64,000 nt of DNA from CALCLY01 sp900552775. GTDB lineage: Bacteria > Bacillota > Clostridia > UMGS1883 > UMGS1540. Location: contig CALCLY010000012.1 of NCBI GenBank assembly GCA_937966555.1, positions 1 to 64,000 of the forward strand, written 5' to 3'. The position numbers were made by a program, and so were the translations under genes. This document shows, piece by piece, positions 23,891-33,580 of the stretch. A model generated the notes under the pieces. The model saw nothing but the letters and a program-made list of their open reading frames with translations. It was not told where the DNA came from and searched no databases. The first letter of the stretch is position 1. Every line of letters begins with the position of its first letter.

Positions 23891-26800
23891 TTATTCAAAA
23901 AGCTTTCCGTATTTTGTCAGATGCTCGTATTTCTCTTTAGCCTGTTTTTCGGCTTTTGCAAAGAGCTCATGAGCCTTTTCGGGGAATTTACGAGCCAGCG
24001 AGCTGTAACGGACTTCATTCATGATAAAGTCGTTGTAGGAAGCCGTAGGTTCTTTTGAATCCATCATAAAGGGATTTTTGCCCTCACAAACATTTCTCGG
24101 ATCAAATCTGAATGTGTGCCAGTAGCCTGCCAAAACGGCATTCTTTATAACCTTCTGAGTGTCTGTCATGCCGCCCCTGATACCATGGTTGATGCAGGGA
24201 GCATAGCCGATGATGAGAGAAGGACCGTTATAGCTTTCAGCTTCTTTTATTGCCTTTACGGTCTGAGCCATATCGTAACCGAGAGCTACCTGAGCCACGT
24301 ATATATATCCGTAGGACATTGCAATTTCGGCAAGATTCTTCTTTTTGATGGGCTTACCGCCTGCCGCAAACTGTGCAACCGCACCGGTAGGAGTGGCTTT
24401 CGAAGCCTGTCCGCCGGTGTTTGAGTAAACCTCGGTATCGAATACCATAACGTTTACATCCTCACCGGAAGCCAGAACATGGTCAAGACCGCCAAAGCCG
24501 ATATCATAAGCCCAGCCGTCGCCGCCGAATATCCATGTGGATTTCTTGGAGAGGAATTCCTTCATTTTCAGAACTTCTTTAGCCGTGTCGCAGTCACAAG
24601 ACTCCAAAGCCGCAACAAGGTCAGCCGTTGCCTTCTGGTTTGCTGCACCGTCCTCATATGTTGCCTTCCAAGCATCAACAGCTTCTTTAACCTCGGGCTT
24701 TTCAACCGTTTCAAGCTTTTCGGCAAGACGTGCGCGAAGCTGCTTTGCGGCTATTGCCATACCGAGACCGTGCTCTGCGTTATCCTCAAAGAGGGAGTTT
24801 GCCCAAGCGGGACCGTGACCGTTATGGTCGGTTGTATAAGGCGTCGAGGGTGCGCTGCCGCCCCAGATTGACGAACAGCCTGTAGCGTTTGAAATATAAG
24901 CACGGCTTCCGCAAATCTGTGTTATAAGCTTAGCGTAGGGCGTTTCGCCGCAGCCTGCGCAAGCGCCGGAGAATTCAAGAAGAGGCTGGTGGAACTGACT
25001 TGTCTTAACGTTAAGCGGCTGAGCCAGTACATCCTCTTTCGGAGCAACTCTGCTTACCGAATAATCAAAGCAGGGCTGTTCGGCTCTCTGCGTATCTATA
25101 GGCTTCATAACAAGAGCAGACTCCTTTGCGGGACAAACCTTTGCGCAGTTGCCGCAACCGGAGCAGTCGAGAACGCTTACAGTAATACCGAAAAGGTACT
25201 TGTCCATGCCCTTGCCGTTCATTTTTTTGTATTTCATGCCTTCGGGCGCGTTTGCCGCTTCGTTTTCGTCCAGAACAACAGGACGGATCGCAGCGTGAGG
25301 ACATACAAGAGAACACTGGTTACACTGAATACAGTTTTCGGGTATCCACTCGGGAACATCAACCGCAATACCTCTCTTTTCATATGCTGCCATACCCTGG
25401 GGAAGGTGACCGTCTATCATGTTCATGAACTTGGAAACGGGTATTTTGTCTCCGCGCTGGGCGTTACAGGGCTCAAGAATATCTTTAATAAATGCCGGAA
25501 CATCTTTCTCGGCTTCGGGCTCATCAGCGGCGTTCTTCCAATCCGCGGGCACATCGATCTTGTGAATGTTTTCTGCGCCCTTTGTGATAGCTTCATGATT
25601 CATGTTAACTATCTTTTCGCCTTTTTTGCTGAATTTCTTAACAACAGCGGCTTTCATGTATTCCGTAGCCTGTTCGAAAGGAATAACATTTGCAAGCTTA
25701 AAGAAAGCAGACTGCAAAACAATTGAAGTCTTGTTTCCGAGACCGATTTCCTTTGCAATGCCGATAGCGTCTATTGTATAGAATTCAATATTGTTCTCGG
25801 CAATGTATCTTTTCATTTTGCCGGGAAGTCTCTTTGAAAGCTCATCAACATCCCACGCACAGTTCAAAAGGAATGTGCCGCCGGGAACAATATCCTCAAC
25901 CATGTCGTATTTATCAACATAAGAAGGATTGTGGCAGGCAACAAAGTTAGCTTTGTTTATAAGATAAGTTGATTTAATCGGCTTTTTACCGAATCTCAAG
26001 TGGGAAACAGTGATACCGCCGGATTTTTTTGAGTCGTATGCAAAATAAGCCTGAGCGTAAAGATCCGTATGATCGCCGATAATTTTTATGGAATCTTTGT
26101 TTGCTCCTACGGTACCGTCGGAACCGAGACCCCAGAATTTACATGCCGAATTGCCGGCAGCCGAAGTGTGGGGGTTTTCTGTTCTCGGGAGAGAAAGCTC
26201 CGTTACATCGTCTGTGATGGACAGTGTGAATCCGTGTATGGGTTCCGATTTTTCAAGATTTCTGTAAGTTGCGATGATATCCGCAGGGATAGTATCTTTT
26301 GAGCCGAGTCCGTATCTGCCGCCTACAATAAGGGGTGCATTTGCTTTTCCGGCAAAGCAAGCGCAAACATCAAGATACAAAGGTTCGCCTATGGAACCGG
26401 GTTCTTTTGTTCTGTCGAGTACAGCAATTTTTTTGCATGTAGCCGGAAGTGCTTTTAAGAAAGCATCTGTCGGGAAAGGACGGTAGAGGTGAATCTTTAT
26501 AAGACCTACCTTTTCGCCTTTTGATGTGAGATAGTCTATTGTCTCTTCTATTGTTTCGCAAACGCTACCCATAGCAACGATAACCTTTTCGGCATCTGGA
26601 GCGCCGTAGTAGTTAACAAGACCGTAGTTTGTGCCTATTTTAGCATTAACCTTGTTCATGTATTCTTCAACTATTGCGGGCACTGCATTGTAAAACTTGT
26701 TGCATGCCTCTCTGTTCTGGAAGAATATATCGGGGTTTTGGGCGCTTCCGCGAAGAACAGGATGTTCTGGGTTAAGGGCATTTTTGCGGAACTCGTCTAC

Positions 26801-27397
26801 AGCGTCCATGTCGCACATTTCCTTAAGGTCCTCATAGTCCCAAACTTCGATTTTGTCAATTTCATGTGAAGTTCTGAAGCCGTCAAAGAAATGAAGGAAA
26901 GGAACTTTTCCTTTTATTGCGGCAAGGTGTGCAACCGCACCGAGGTCCATAACCTCCTGAGGACTGTTGGAACAAAGCATTGCATAACCTGTCTGACGGC
27001 AAGCCATAACATCGGAATGATCTCCGAATATGTTAAGAGCATGGGAAGCTACGCAGCGAGCGCTTACATGAATAACCGAAGGAAGCTGTTCGCCTGCAAT
27101 TTTGTACATATTCGGAATCATAAGAAGGAGACCCTGAGAAGCTGTGTACGTTGTTGTGAGAGCACCTGCTCCCAAAGAACCGTGCACCGCACCTGCGGCA
27201 CCTGCTTCGGATTGCATTTCAACAACCTTTACGGGCTGTCCGAAAATGTTTTCTTTCTTGTCAACTGCCCATTCATCCGTTACTTCTGCCATAACCGAAG
27301 ATGGGGTGATGGGGTAAATTGCAGCAACATCCGTGAAGGCGTATGAAGCCCAAGCGGCTGCGTTATTACCGTCCATAGTTTTCATTTTTCTGGCCAT
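23891..27397 (-). CDS. nifJ: Pyruvate:ferredoxin (flavodoxin) oxidoreductase, single-chain
   Basis: Oxidises pyruvate with CoA to acetyl-CoA, CO2 and reduced ferredoxin; a central enzyme of anaerobes. The 1168-aa chain has all domains in order: pyrimidine-binding domain (GNNAAAWASYAFTDVAAIYP, near 10-30), domain II (AMGSVCETIEETIDYL), gamma domain (SDGTVGANKDSIKIIG, LRFGKKPI), and a bacterial-type 2[4Fe-4S] insert (CIQCNQCSLVCPHAAI and CSGCGNCAKVCP). The TPP domain binds the proximal cluster (CAGCGETPYAKL) and carries GDGWAYDIGFGGLDH. ATG follows AGGAGA. It is monocistronic, with a perfect promoter and a strong terminator. The assigned symbol follows common usage; por is equally valid. Confidence 0.97.
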   Translation of the reverse strand: MARKMKTMDGNNAAAWASYAFTDVAAIYPITPSSVMAEVTDEWAVDKKENIFGQPVKVVEMQSEAGAAGAVHGSLGAGALTTTYTASQGLLLMIPNMYKIAGEQLPSVIHVSARCVASHALNIFGDHSDVMACRQTGYAMLCSNSPQEVMDLGAVAHLAAIKGKVPFLHFFDGFRTSHEIDKIEVWDYEDLKEMCDMDAVDEFRKNALNPEHPVLRGSAQNPDIFFQNREACNKFYNAVPAIVEEYMNKVNAKIGTNYGLVNYYGAPDAEKVIVAMGSVCETIEETIDYLTSKGEKVGLIKIHLYRPFPTDAFLKALPATCKKIAVLDRTKEPGSIGEPLYLDVCACFAGKANAPLIVGGRYGLGSKDTIPADIIATYRNLEKSEPIHGFTLSITDDVTELSLPRTENPHTSAAGNSACKFWGLGSDGTVGANKDSIKIIGDHTDLYAQAYFAYDSKKSGGITVSHLRFGKKPIKSTYLINKANFVACHNPSYVDKYDMVEDIVPGGTFLLNCAWDVDELSKRLPGKMKRYIAENNIEFYTIDAIGIAKEIGLGNKTSIVLQSAFFKLANVIPFEQATEYMKAAVVKKFSKKGEKIVNMNHEAITKGAENIHKIDVPADWKNAADEPEAEKDVPAFIKDILEPCNAQRGDKIPVSKFMNMIDGHLPQGMAAYEKRGIAVDVPEWIPENCIQCNQCSLVCPHAAIRPVVLDENEAANAPEGMKYKKMNGKGMDKYLFGITVSVLDCSGCGNCAKVCPAKESALVMKPIDTQRAEQPCFDYSVSRVAPKEDVLAQPLNVKTSQFHQPLLEFSGACAGCGETPYAKLITQICGSRAYISNATGCSSIWGGSAPSTPYTTDHNGHGPAWANSLFEDNAEHGLGMAIAAKQLRARLAEKLETVEKPEVKEAVDAWKATYEDGAANQKATADLVAALESCDCDTAKEVLKMKEFLSKKSTWIFGGDGWAYDIGFGGLDHVLASGEDVNVMVFDTEVYSNTGGQASKATPTGAVAQFAAGGKPIKKKNLAEIAMSYGYIYVAQVALGYDMAQTVKAIKEAESYNGPSLIIGYAPCINHGIRGGMTDTQKVIKNAVLAGYWHTFRFDPRNVCEGKNPFMMDSKEPTASYNDFIMNEVRYSSLARKFPEKAHELFAKAEKQAKEKYEHLTKYGKLFE

Positions 27398-27551
27398 AAC
27401 TTATCTCCTATCTGCCGTTCCGCTGCGGCAATTTCTGTAATAGTTATTTCTACGTACCTGCGGAAAAGATAAAAATATAAAGATACGATAGAGTGCAAAA
27501 AACACATTTAAACGGGACTTAAAAACCCAGTTTCAAATAACACCAAATTAT

Positions 27552-27580
27552 ATTATACCAATATTTAAGCGGTGTGTCAA
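27552..27580 (-). promoter_or_regulatory. Perfect consensus promoter of pyruvate:ferredoxin oxidoreductase
   Basis: Minus strand: TTGACA (27575-27580), 17-bp spacer, TATAAT (27552-27557). It leaves an untranslated leader of about 150 nt in which I see no recognisable riboswitch. The rest of the 27581-27747 gap is AT-rich, without a gene. Confidence 0.9.
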
Positions 27581-27747
27581 CATTTATTTAATTTGAGTTT
27601 CTGTAGTTGTGTAGATTTGTCAATGATGTATTACAACAATCTTCTTTCGTGATTTGTTTTTTTGGTCGAAAACTATTATATCACTTTTTCGGGTTGTTGT
27701 CTTTTTTTATTGTAACATATCTATTTTAACATAACATTTCGGAACTT

Positions 27748-28881
27748 TTATTTGATAAAAATCGGTGAAAGCATTAAATCCGATTTCCCGTGCGTTATTA
27801 TATTGCGGATTTCACTTGCCGTAAGTTCCGATTCCCATATTAAATCATCGTCTTTGTAGGCGGCGGGCTTTGTTATAATCGGTAAGGGAGTGTGTTTTTT
27901 GAGCTGTTTCAGATACTCTGCTCCGACGGGATTTAAAGCAAGCACACGCAAATAAGAAGGTTTGCATTCAAGTGAAATGTTATTTTTAATGAGAATATTG
28001 AGCAAAACACGCTTTATTCTGGAAAGCGCCAGGCGTTTCGTTTTAACCTCGTTTAAGAGCTCGGGAAGTGTTTGCGCGCGCGATGAAAAAAGCCGTGCCG
28101 AAAGCCCGTCCGATGAATCTGCAATGGACGATATAAATTCACGGCTTGAAGTACACAGTGCGTAAATAATAATACCCTCAAAGTCCGCAAGAGAAACAGG
28201 GCGTTCTTTTGAAACGTTCGGCATAAAATTCGACGCGTTTTCCCCCAGGATAAGCTTGCGGCGTATAAAAGAGGCGGACGCAAAATCTCCGTGAGCTTTG
28301 TCATCATCGTGAGCCGCGCCGCGGCGGAGTGTGATAATCGGAGATGCATTATATTTGAGTTTTTTAAGCGCCATAATATAAGATATTGCCAAAATGTTAT
28401 TCGGAGAGTCGGTTATTGCGGCAAGCTGCGGATTTATTTTTGCGGCGGCGGATGCCCTGGCGGCAGCAAATGACATGCCGGAATTTAAATTTTCGCGAAG
28501 AACATTTTTAAACGGCTCAGGCTCGGATATAAACAGATCGGCGGCAGATGTTAAAGTATTTATGTTGTCAGATTCTGCTCCGAAGGCAATGAAATCGCAG
28601 CCGGCGGCAGACAATAAAAAAACAGAGGCTTCCGCAAAAGGAAGTGCCGAACGCAGCGAAAATACGGCAGGCAGTTCAAAAACTATATCGGCGCCGCCCA
28701 AAACGGCAAGCCGTGCGCGTTCATGCTTGGAGTACACTGCAACATCGCCGCGCTGAACATAATTTCCGCTCATTACGGCAATCGCAACATCCGCTCCGCT
28801 TTGTTCTTTTGCATTTTTTATCTGAAATCTGTGCCCGTTGTGAAACGGATTGTATTCCGATACTATTCCCAAGGCTTTCAT
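27748..28881 (-). CDS. tmcAL: tRNA(Met) cytidine acetate ligase
   Basis: A nucleotidyltransferase-fold enzyme (formerly YlbM) that ligates acetate to the wobble cytidine of elongator tRNA-Met. It opens MKALGIVSEYNPFHNGHRF, with the H-x-G-H ATP-binding motif at about residues 13-19, then VAIAVMSGNYVQRGDVA and LGGADIVFELPAVFSLRSA. The C-terminal helical part includes NPVGAEYLKQLKK. I use ATG 28881, which has GGAGGA about 9 bases upstream; an in-frame start 20 codons earlier lacks one. At 377 aa it is close to family length. It is transcribed divergently from spoIIIAA. Confidence 0.93.
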   Translation of the reverse strand: MKALGIVSEYNPFHNGHRFQIKNAKEQSGADVAIAVMSGNYVQRGDVAVYSKHERARLAVLGGADIVFELPAVFSLRSALPFAEASVFLLSAAGCDFIAFGAESDNINTLTSAADLFISEPEPFKNVLRENLNSGMSFAAARASAAAKINPQLAAITDSPNNILAISYIMALKKLKYNASPIITLRRGAAHDDDKAHGDFASASFIRRKLILGENASNFMPNVSKERPVSLADFEGIIIYALCTSSREFISSIADSSDGLSARLFSSRAQTLPELLNEVKTKRLALSRIKRVLLNILIKNNISLECKPSYLRVLALNPVGAEYLKQLKKHTPLPIITKPAAYKDDDLIWESELTASEIRNIITHGKSDLMLSPIFIK

Positions 28882-28989
28882 TAAATTCTGTTCCTCCGCT
28901 GATTTTTTTAATATTTTATCATAAAAATTTTCGTTTGGCAATATTTTGTTCTAAAGCGGTAAAATATGCAATAAACATTTTAAAGGGTG

Positions 28990-29925
28990 ATGAAGATGTA
29001 TATTACGACTTATACGGCGCGCAAAGGACATGAGTATTACGAGTATATTCCGACGGCCGTTTCCGATGCGCTGAAAAAAGCGGATAAAAATGAGCTTCGG
29101 AAAATATGTGAAATAAGACTGAAAAACGAAGATACCGTGTCTGTTACAAGCGACTGCGTACGGTTTTTGAATGCGGACGGTACGTTTTCCGATTCTCCGA
29201 AAAATGCAATACATATAAGCAGCGGAGTTCTTTTAAACACTCTGGAAAGAATGTGCCAAAGCTCTGTCTATGCGGCTCAGAGTGAACTGAGAAACGGTTT
29301 TCTGACGCTGCCCGGGGGTCACAGAGTCGGAGTGTGCGGAAAAGTAAATGTTGAGAACGGAAAAATCATTTCGCTGACGGAAATATCAGGATTAAATTTC
29401 AGAATAGCGGGGGAAGTAAAAGGCGCGGCTGATTTTATTATGCCGTATATAAAAGGGGAAGACAAGCTTTTAAACACACTCGTTATATCTCCGCCGGCAT
29501 GCGGAAAAACAACAGTGCTGCGCGATATTGCAAGGCAGCTCGGTGGAGATATGCGCATGCGAGTGGGTATAGTGGACGAACGCGGCGAAATTGCGGCTAT
29601 GCAGGGCGGCAAAGCTCAGTATGATATAGGGTTTCTTACACAGGTGTACACAGGGTGTCCGAAAGCTGACGGAATGCTGATGATGCTGCGAGGAATGAGT
29701 CCCGATGTGATTATAACGGATGAAATAGGGACGCGTGAAGACGAAGAAGCTATTTTTGCTATTATAAATTCCGGCGTAAAGATAATATGCAGCATTCACG
29801 GATACGATCTCGAGGATGTTAAAAGGCGGGGTCTTATAAACGAGCTTACGGAAGCGGAGGTCTTTGAGCGCAAGATAATATTAAGCAGAAAAGAAGGTCC
29901 CGGAACCGTGGAAAAAATATATTAA
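28990..29925 (+). CDS. spoIIIAA: Stage III sporulation protein AA, secretion-type ATPase
   Basis: Mother-cell ATPase of the SpoIIIA-SpoIIQ channel between mother cell and forespore, distantly related to type II/IV secretion ATPases. About 312 aa. The P-loop is SPPACGKTTVLRDIARQL near residue 170, preceded by the family segment LNTLERMCQSSVYAAQSE and followed by VGIVDERGEIA and DVIITDEIGT (Walker B). GTG 28987, ATG 28990 and ATG 28996 are all possible starts behind AAAGGG. It begins an eight-gene operon with overlapping or nearly touching genes. Confidence 0.95.
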   Translation: MKMYITTYTARKGHEYYEYIPTAVSDALKKADKNELRKICEIRLKNEDTVSVTSDCVRFLNADGTFSDSPKNAIHISSGVLLNTLERMCQSSVYAAQSELRNGFLTLPGGHRVGVCGKVNVENGKIISLTEISGLNFRIAGEVKGAADFIMPYIKGEDKLLNTLVISPPACGKTTVLRDIARQLGGDMRMRVGIVDERGEIAAMQGGKAQYDIGFLTQVYTGCPKADGMLMMLRGMSPDVIITDEIGTREDEEAIFAIINSGVKIICSIHGYDLEDVKRRGLINELTEAEVFERKIILSRKEGPGTVEKIY

Positions 29926-29926
29926 T

Positions 29927-30412
29927 ATGAAAGCGGCGGGAAGTATTCTTTTGATATTCGGTGGTTTTATGGCAGGACTTTTTAAGTCTTTTGCGCTTTC
30001 GGAAAACGTTAATATTCTCATGAGCCTTGAAGAGGCTGTTATTCTTTTTGAAAGCGAGATAGAATACAGCCTTTCGGCACTGCCTGAAGCATTTAAAAAA
30101 GCAGGAGTGTGTGACAAAAGCGGAATTTTCTCTTTGTGTGCTTCAAAAATTTTAGAAAGAAATGCGGCGGACAGCCTTCGGGAAGCCGTTGAGGAAAGAC
30201 GACTTTGCGGCGAAGGCAAGGTGATTTTGCAAAGCTTTGCCGAAGGTCTTCGTGCGCAGAATAAAGAGGGACAGATAAAAAATGCCGAGCTTTGCCGTCT
30301 CAGACTTGCCAAAGCGGTGAAAAAAGCGGAGATTGAAAGGGACAGGCTTAAAAAGCTGTATCCGGCACTTTGTGGTGCATGTGCTCTTGTGCTGATGGTT
30401 TTTTTAATGTGA
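29927..30412 (+). CDS. spoIIIAB: Stage III sporulation protein AB
   Basis: A 161-aa protein with an N-terminal hydrophobic segment (AGSILLIFGGFMAGLFKSF), a helical soluble domain and a C-terminal membrane segment (ALCGACALVLMVFLM). This is the GspF-like component of the SpoIIIA channel. The start lies one base after the spoIIIAA stop, implying coupling. Length is close to the usual ~170 aa. The helical signature ESEIEYSLSALPEAFKKAG fits the family. Confidence 0.92.
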   Translation: MKAAGSILLIFGGFMAGLFKSFALSENVNILMSLEEAVILFESEIEYSLSALPEAFKKAGVCDKSGIFSLCASKILERNAADSLREAVEERRLCGEGKVILQSFAEGLRAQNKEGQIKNAELCRLRLAKAVKKAEIERDRLKKLYPALCGACALVLMVFLM

Positions 30413-30427
30413 GAGGAGTTTTTGAAG

Positions 30428-30622
30428 TTGAATGTTGACTTGATATTCAGAATAGCCGCAATAGGCATTATAGTTGCGGTGCTGAATCAGCTTCTTATAA
30501 AGTCCGGCAGAGACGAGCAGGCTATGCTTACAACGCTTGCGGGACTCCTTGTTGTGCTGAGTGTTATTGTAAAGGAGGTAAGCGGTCTGTTTGAGATGAT
30601 AAAATCTGTTTTCGGGCTGTAG
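30428..30622 (+). CDS. spoIIIAC: Stage III sporulation protein AC
   Basis: A 64-aa, two-helix membrane protein (NVDLIFRIAAIGIIVAVLNQ, then a loop KSGRDEQ, then TTLAGLLVVLSVIVKEV). SpoIIIAC is a small membrane subunit of the feeding-tube complex. TTG 30428 is preferred because GAGGAG lies 9 bases upstream; TTG 30422 is too close to it. Family length is about 68 aa. Confidence 0.92.
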   Translation: MNVDLIFRIAAIGIIVAVLNQLLIKSGRDEQAMLTTLAGLLVVLSVIVKEVSGLFEMIKSVFGL

Positions 30623-30625
30623 AAA

Positions 30626-31012
30626 ATGAGTATATTTAAATTTGCATCGGCAGCGATTGCCGTATGTTTTTTAAATCTTTTAATAAAAGAGTACAAGCCC
30701 GAATACGCGCTTTTTCTGCCATTGACAGCCGGAACACTTATTATTGCGGCGGTTTTGCCGCAGCTTGCGCTGATTTTTTCACAGGTATCAGAATTTACGG
30801 TGCGTGTCGGACTTGACGAAAAATATATTTCTGCCGTTATAAAAATTATCGGTACGGCTTTTGTAACCCAGTATATTGCCGAACTTTGCCGTGATGCGGG
30901 TGAGCGCGCTATGGCTCTTAAACTTGAAATGGCGGGGAAAATAATTATTCTGGCTTTTGCCATGCCGATTGCCGCGGCTTTTTTCAGAGCATTGGAGAGT
31001 GTTCTGCCGTGA
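30626..31012 (+). CDS. spoIIIAD: Stage III sporulation protein AD
   Basis: A 128-aa membrane protein with about four hydrophobic segments (FASAAIAVCFLNLLIKEYKP, GTLIIAAVLPQLALIF, IKIIGTAFVTQYIAELCRDA, IIILAFAMPIAAAFF). The YIAELCRDAGE stretch is characteristic of SpoIIIAD. Its stop overlaps the start of spoIIIAE by four bases. Confidence 0.93.
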   Translation: MSIFKFASAAIAVCFLNLLIKEYKPEYALFLPLTAGTLIIAAVLPQLALIFSQVSEFTVRVGLDEKYISAVIKIIGTAFVTQYIAELCRDAGERAMALKLEMAGKIIILAFAMPIAAAFFRALESVLP

Positions 31013-32085
31013 AAAAAATTCTGATTTTGATTTTTATTGTAATTTTGGGTACGGGAAACGCTAAAGCGCAGAGTCTTGAAGACGTAAACGGTGCGGCAGA
31101 TACGGAATTTAATTTTTCCGATGCCGTAGATTGTTTTTCTGAGGGGAAAAGCATTATAAGCGGTGAAGATATATTGGATAAAGTCTTGAAAACCGCGGCA
31201 GAGGAGACGGTAAAGAATATTAAAGCCGTTTTGGGAGCCGTTTTAACGGGAATAATACTTGCAGTGTTTTCGGGTATGTGTGCGGTAAACCGAAGCAGTG
31301 TTTCGGAAGCTGCGGAATATGTGTCGTATATGATAACGGCAGGGCTGCTTCTTTCGGGATTTTCCGGAGTGAGCGAAGTGGGCACAGAACTTTCTGAAAA
31401 AATTGTAACGTATCAGAATGCTCTGATACCGTGCCTCGGAACGGCAATAATATCATCCGGAGGCTTTTCGGGATTTTCGGCCGCAGCACCCACAGCGCTC
31501 TTACTTTCGTCGCTTCTTTCAAATATCATTAAACTTTTGGGAATACCGGGTGTGTTTTTTTCGTTTGTACTGAGTACGGCAGGCAGAATAACTGACAGAG
31601 AAATACTTTTATCTCTCGGAAAAACCATATCAAAAGCGGCTTTGTTTGCGGTTTCGGGAGCGGCAACGGTTTTCACGGCTGTTATCGGCGCCTGCGGACT
31701 TTCGGGGGCAGCTGCGGGAAATGCGGCACTTCGCGGAATGAAATTTGCGGTAAGCGGCCTTGTGCCGGTTCTCGGAGGAATTCTTTCGGACAGTGTTGAG
31801 GCAGTTGCGGCAGGAGCGGAACTTCTGCGTGGAGCGGTCGGAGCGGCAGGGATTTTATTTCTTTTTTTAATTTATATATTTCCCGTTGTAAAAATCGGCA
31901 CCGCAATTCTCGTTTATAAAATTGCGGCTGCAATAATGGAGTCTGTGTGCGATAAAAAAACAGCGGGACTTCTGTCGGATATGGGCGATGTTTTGGGAAC
32001 GCTTATAGGGTTTGCAACAGCCGCCGGTGTGTCCGCGCTTTTGTCTTTGGTTATCCTGCTGAGCGGTTCGGGGGTGATAAGATGA
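31009..32085 (+). CDS. spoIIIAE: Stage III sporulation protein AE
   Basis: A 358-aa polytopic membrane protein of the SpoIIIA complex. It has an N-terminal signal-like segment (KKILILIFIVILGTGNAKA), then about seven hydrophobic segments rich in Gly/Ala/Ser. Family-like stretches are YQNALIPCLGTAIISSGG and AAAIMESVCDKKTAGLLSDM. It is somewhat shorter than the Bacillus homologue (about 400 aa). It overlaps both neighbours by four bases. Confidence 0.93.
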   Translation: MKKILILIFIVILGTGNAKAQSLEDVNGAADTEFNFSDAVDCFSEGKSIISGEDILDKVLKTAAEETVKNIKAVLGAVLTGIILAVFSGMCAVNRSSVSEAAEYVSYMITAGLLLSGFSGVSEVGTELSEKIVTYQNALIPCLGTAIISSGGFSGFSAAAPTALLLSSLLSNIIKLLGIPGVFFSFVLSTAGRITDREILLSLGKTISKAALFAVSGAATVFTAVIGACGLSGAAAGNAALRGMKFAVSGLVPVLGGILSDSVEAVAAGAELLRGAVGAAGILFLFLIYIFPVVKIGTAILVYKIAAAIMESVCDKKTAGLLSDMGDVLGTLIGFATAAGVSALLSLVILLSGSGVIR

Positions 32086-32495
32086 TACGCAATTACATAC
32101 TTTCGGCAGCGGCAATGTTTGTTGCGGCTAAAGCCGGAGAACTTCTGCTTCCGGACGGAAACATGAAAAAATACGCTTCTGTGTGTGTATCGCTTATATT
32201 GTGCATTTCTCTTATACGGCCGTTTTTCGGTAAAACGAATTTTAAATTGCCGGAAGTTTCGGAAAAAGTTAATTTTGAAGACACGTTTCAAAAAGATGTG
32301 TTTGACGAATATAAAAAAAGAATAGAAAGCAATATTTTTGAAAAATGCGGTGTTTTAGCGGAAGTTTCCGTAGGTGAGAACGGGGTTATCGAAAGAATTG
32401 AGCTTCCTTTCGGGACTTCCGCGGACGCGGTAAATTATATTATAAGCGAACTCGGAGTTGAAAAAGATGATATTAAAATCGCTGAGAATAAATGA
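32082..32495 (+). CDS. spoIIIAF: Stage III sporulation protein AF
   Basis: A 137-aa protein. Two N-terminal membrane helices (YILSAAAMFVAAKAGELLL and VCVSLILCISLIRPFFG) separated by PDGNMKKY are followed by a soluble region ending in a ring-building-motif-like fold (ECGVLAEVSVGENGVIERI-like strands, then DDIKI). SpoIIIAF has such a domain in Bacillus. It is shorter than the usual ~200 aa. Its 3' end overlaps the start of spoIIIAG by 29 bases. Confidence 0.88.
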   Translation: MIRNYILSAAAMFVAAKAGELLLPDGNMKKYASVCVSLILCISLIRPFFGKTNFKLPEVSEKVNFEDTFQKDVFDEYKKRIESNIFEKCGVLAEVSVGENGVIERIELPFGTSADAVNYIISELGVEKDDIKIAENK

Positions 32496-32964
32496 ATTTT
32501 TAAAAAAAGAAAAGAATAAAAAACTTGTTTATGTAATATTAATTATAGGGGTGATTCTTTTAAGCCTGCCGAGTTTTTTGCCGCAGAAAGAAGCCGAGCC
32601 ATCTCGGGAAACGGTTGTAAACGAACGGCTTGAAGAAAGACTTTCCGATATTATTTCGGAAATTTCGGGCGTCGGAAAAGTCAAAGTAATGATTACATAT
32701 AAAAGCACGTCCGAAAAACGTGTTGCAAAGGATAAAAACACAAGAAATTCCGCAAATGAAATATATGAAGAAGAAAAAAATGTTCTGCTTGGAAGCGGAA
32801 GCGAACAAAAACCGTTTATAACAAGAGAAGAAATGCCGAAAATTTTGGGGGTCGCTGTTGTGGCTGAGGGAGGAGGAAGAGACGATGTTAAAGCTGAAAT
32901 AAGCAGAGCCGTACGTGCACTTACGGGAGTTTCGGCTAACAATATAGCGGTTTTTTCAAGATAG
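32467..32964 (+). CDS. spoIIIAG: Stage III sporulation protein AG
   Basis: A 165-aa ring-forming subunit. One membrane helix (KLVYVILIIGVILLSLPSF, near 20-38) is followed by a ring-building domain: LSDIISEISGVGKVKVMITY, a charged insert (RNSANEIYEEE), KILGVAVVAEGGGRDDVKAE, VRALTGVSANNIAVF. In Bacillus, SpoIIIAG forms a large ring in the intermembrane space. ATG 32467 has GGAG 9 bases upstream and is preferred over TTG 32458. Confidence 0.93.
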   Translation: MILKSLRINEFLKKEKNKKLVYVILIIGVILLSLPSFLPQKEAEPSRETVVNERLEERLSDIISEISGVGKVKVMITYKSTSEKRVAKDKNTRNSANEIYEEEKNVLLGSGSEQKPFITREEMPKILGVAVVAEGGGRDDVKAEISRAVRALTGVSANNIAVFSR

Positions 32965-33004
32965 TTGAAATAATGCATAAACGTTGCTTGAAATGGAGGT
33001 TAAT

Positions 33005-33505
33005 ATGTACGTGATTAAAAGAAAGCAGGTTGTTGCAATTTGTCTTGCGGTACTGATGTGTGTTGCGGGATACTTGAATTTTGCATACAAAAAAAGCGGT
33101 GATACGGCAAAGATAGATAATGTGGGAGAAATACACCTTGTGGACGAAGAAGAAAATAAGGATTTTTTTGAATCGGCACGTCTTGAACGCGAAATAAGCC
33201 GCGCTGAGGTCCGCGAAACACTGGCTACAGTGATAGATGATGAAAATACGGAAGAAACATCTAAACAAAAGGCTGAAGAAGAAGTGATAAACGTTGCTAA
33301 GCAAACAGATTCCGAAAGCAGCATCGAAACGCTTATCCGCGCAAAGGGATTTGAAGATGCAATTGTATATTTAAACGACGGGAAAGCCAGCGCGGTGGTT
33401 AAAGCGGCAGAACTTACCGGAGAAGATGCAACTAAAATTGCTGAAATAATTACGGAACAAACAGGAATACCTATGTCGGAAATCAAAATAACACAATCTT
33501 ATTAA
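33005..33505 (+). CDS. spoIIIAH: Stage III sporulation protein AH
   Basis: A 167-aa protein with one N-terminal membrane helix (VVAICLAVLMCVAGYLNFAY), a charged linker and a YscJ/FliF-like C-terminal domain (about 95-165: GFEDAIVYLNDGKASAVVKA, IAEIITEQTGIPMSEIKI). In Bacillus, SpoIIIAH pairs with SpoIIQ across the septum; Clostridia may use a variant partner. ATG 33005 has GGAGG 5 bases upstream. It is the last gene of the operon. No strong hairpin terminator follows before the next promoter at 33581. Confidence 0.93.
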   Translation: MYVIKRKQVVAICLAVLMCVAGYLNFAYKKSGDTAKIDNVGEIHLVDEEENKDFFESARLEREISRAEVRETLATVIDDENTEETSKQKAEEEVINVAKQTDSESSIETLIRAKGFEDAIVYLNDGKASAVVKAAELTGEDATKIAEIITEQTGIPMSEIKITQSY

Positions 33506-33580
33506 TATGCACAATAATGCATAAAAATTATATTAAAATATAACATTATTAATAAAAAAAATAAATATTTAAAATTTTGA

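Noticed and set aside
27398..27551. A regulatory RNA in the ~150-nt leader of the pyruvate oxidoreductase
   Set aside because: I could find no strong helices or conserved riboswitch core in it.
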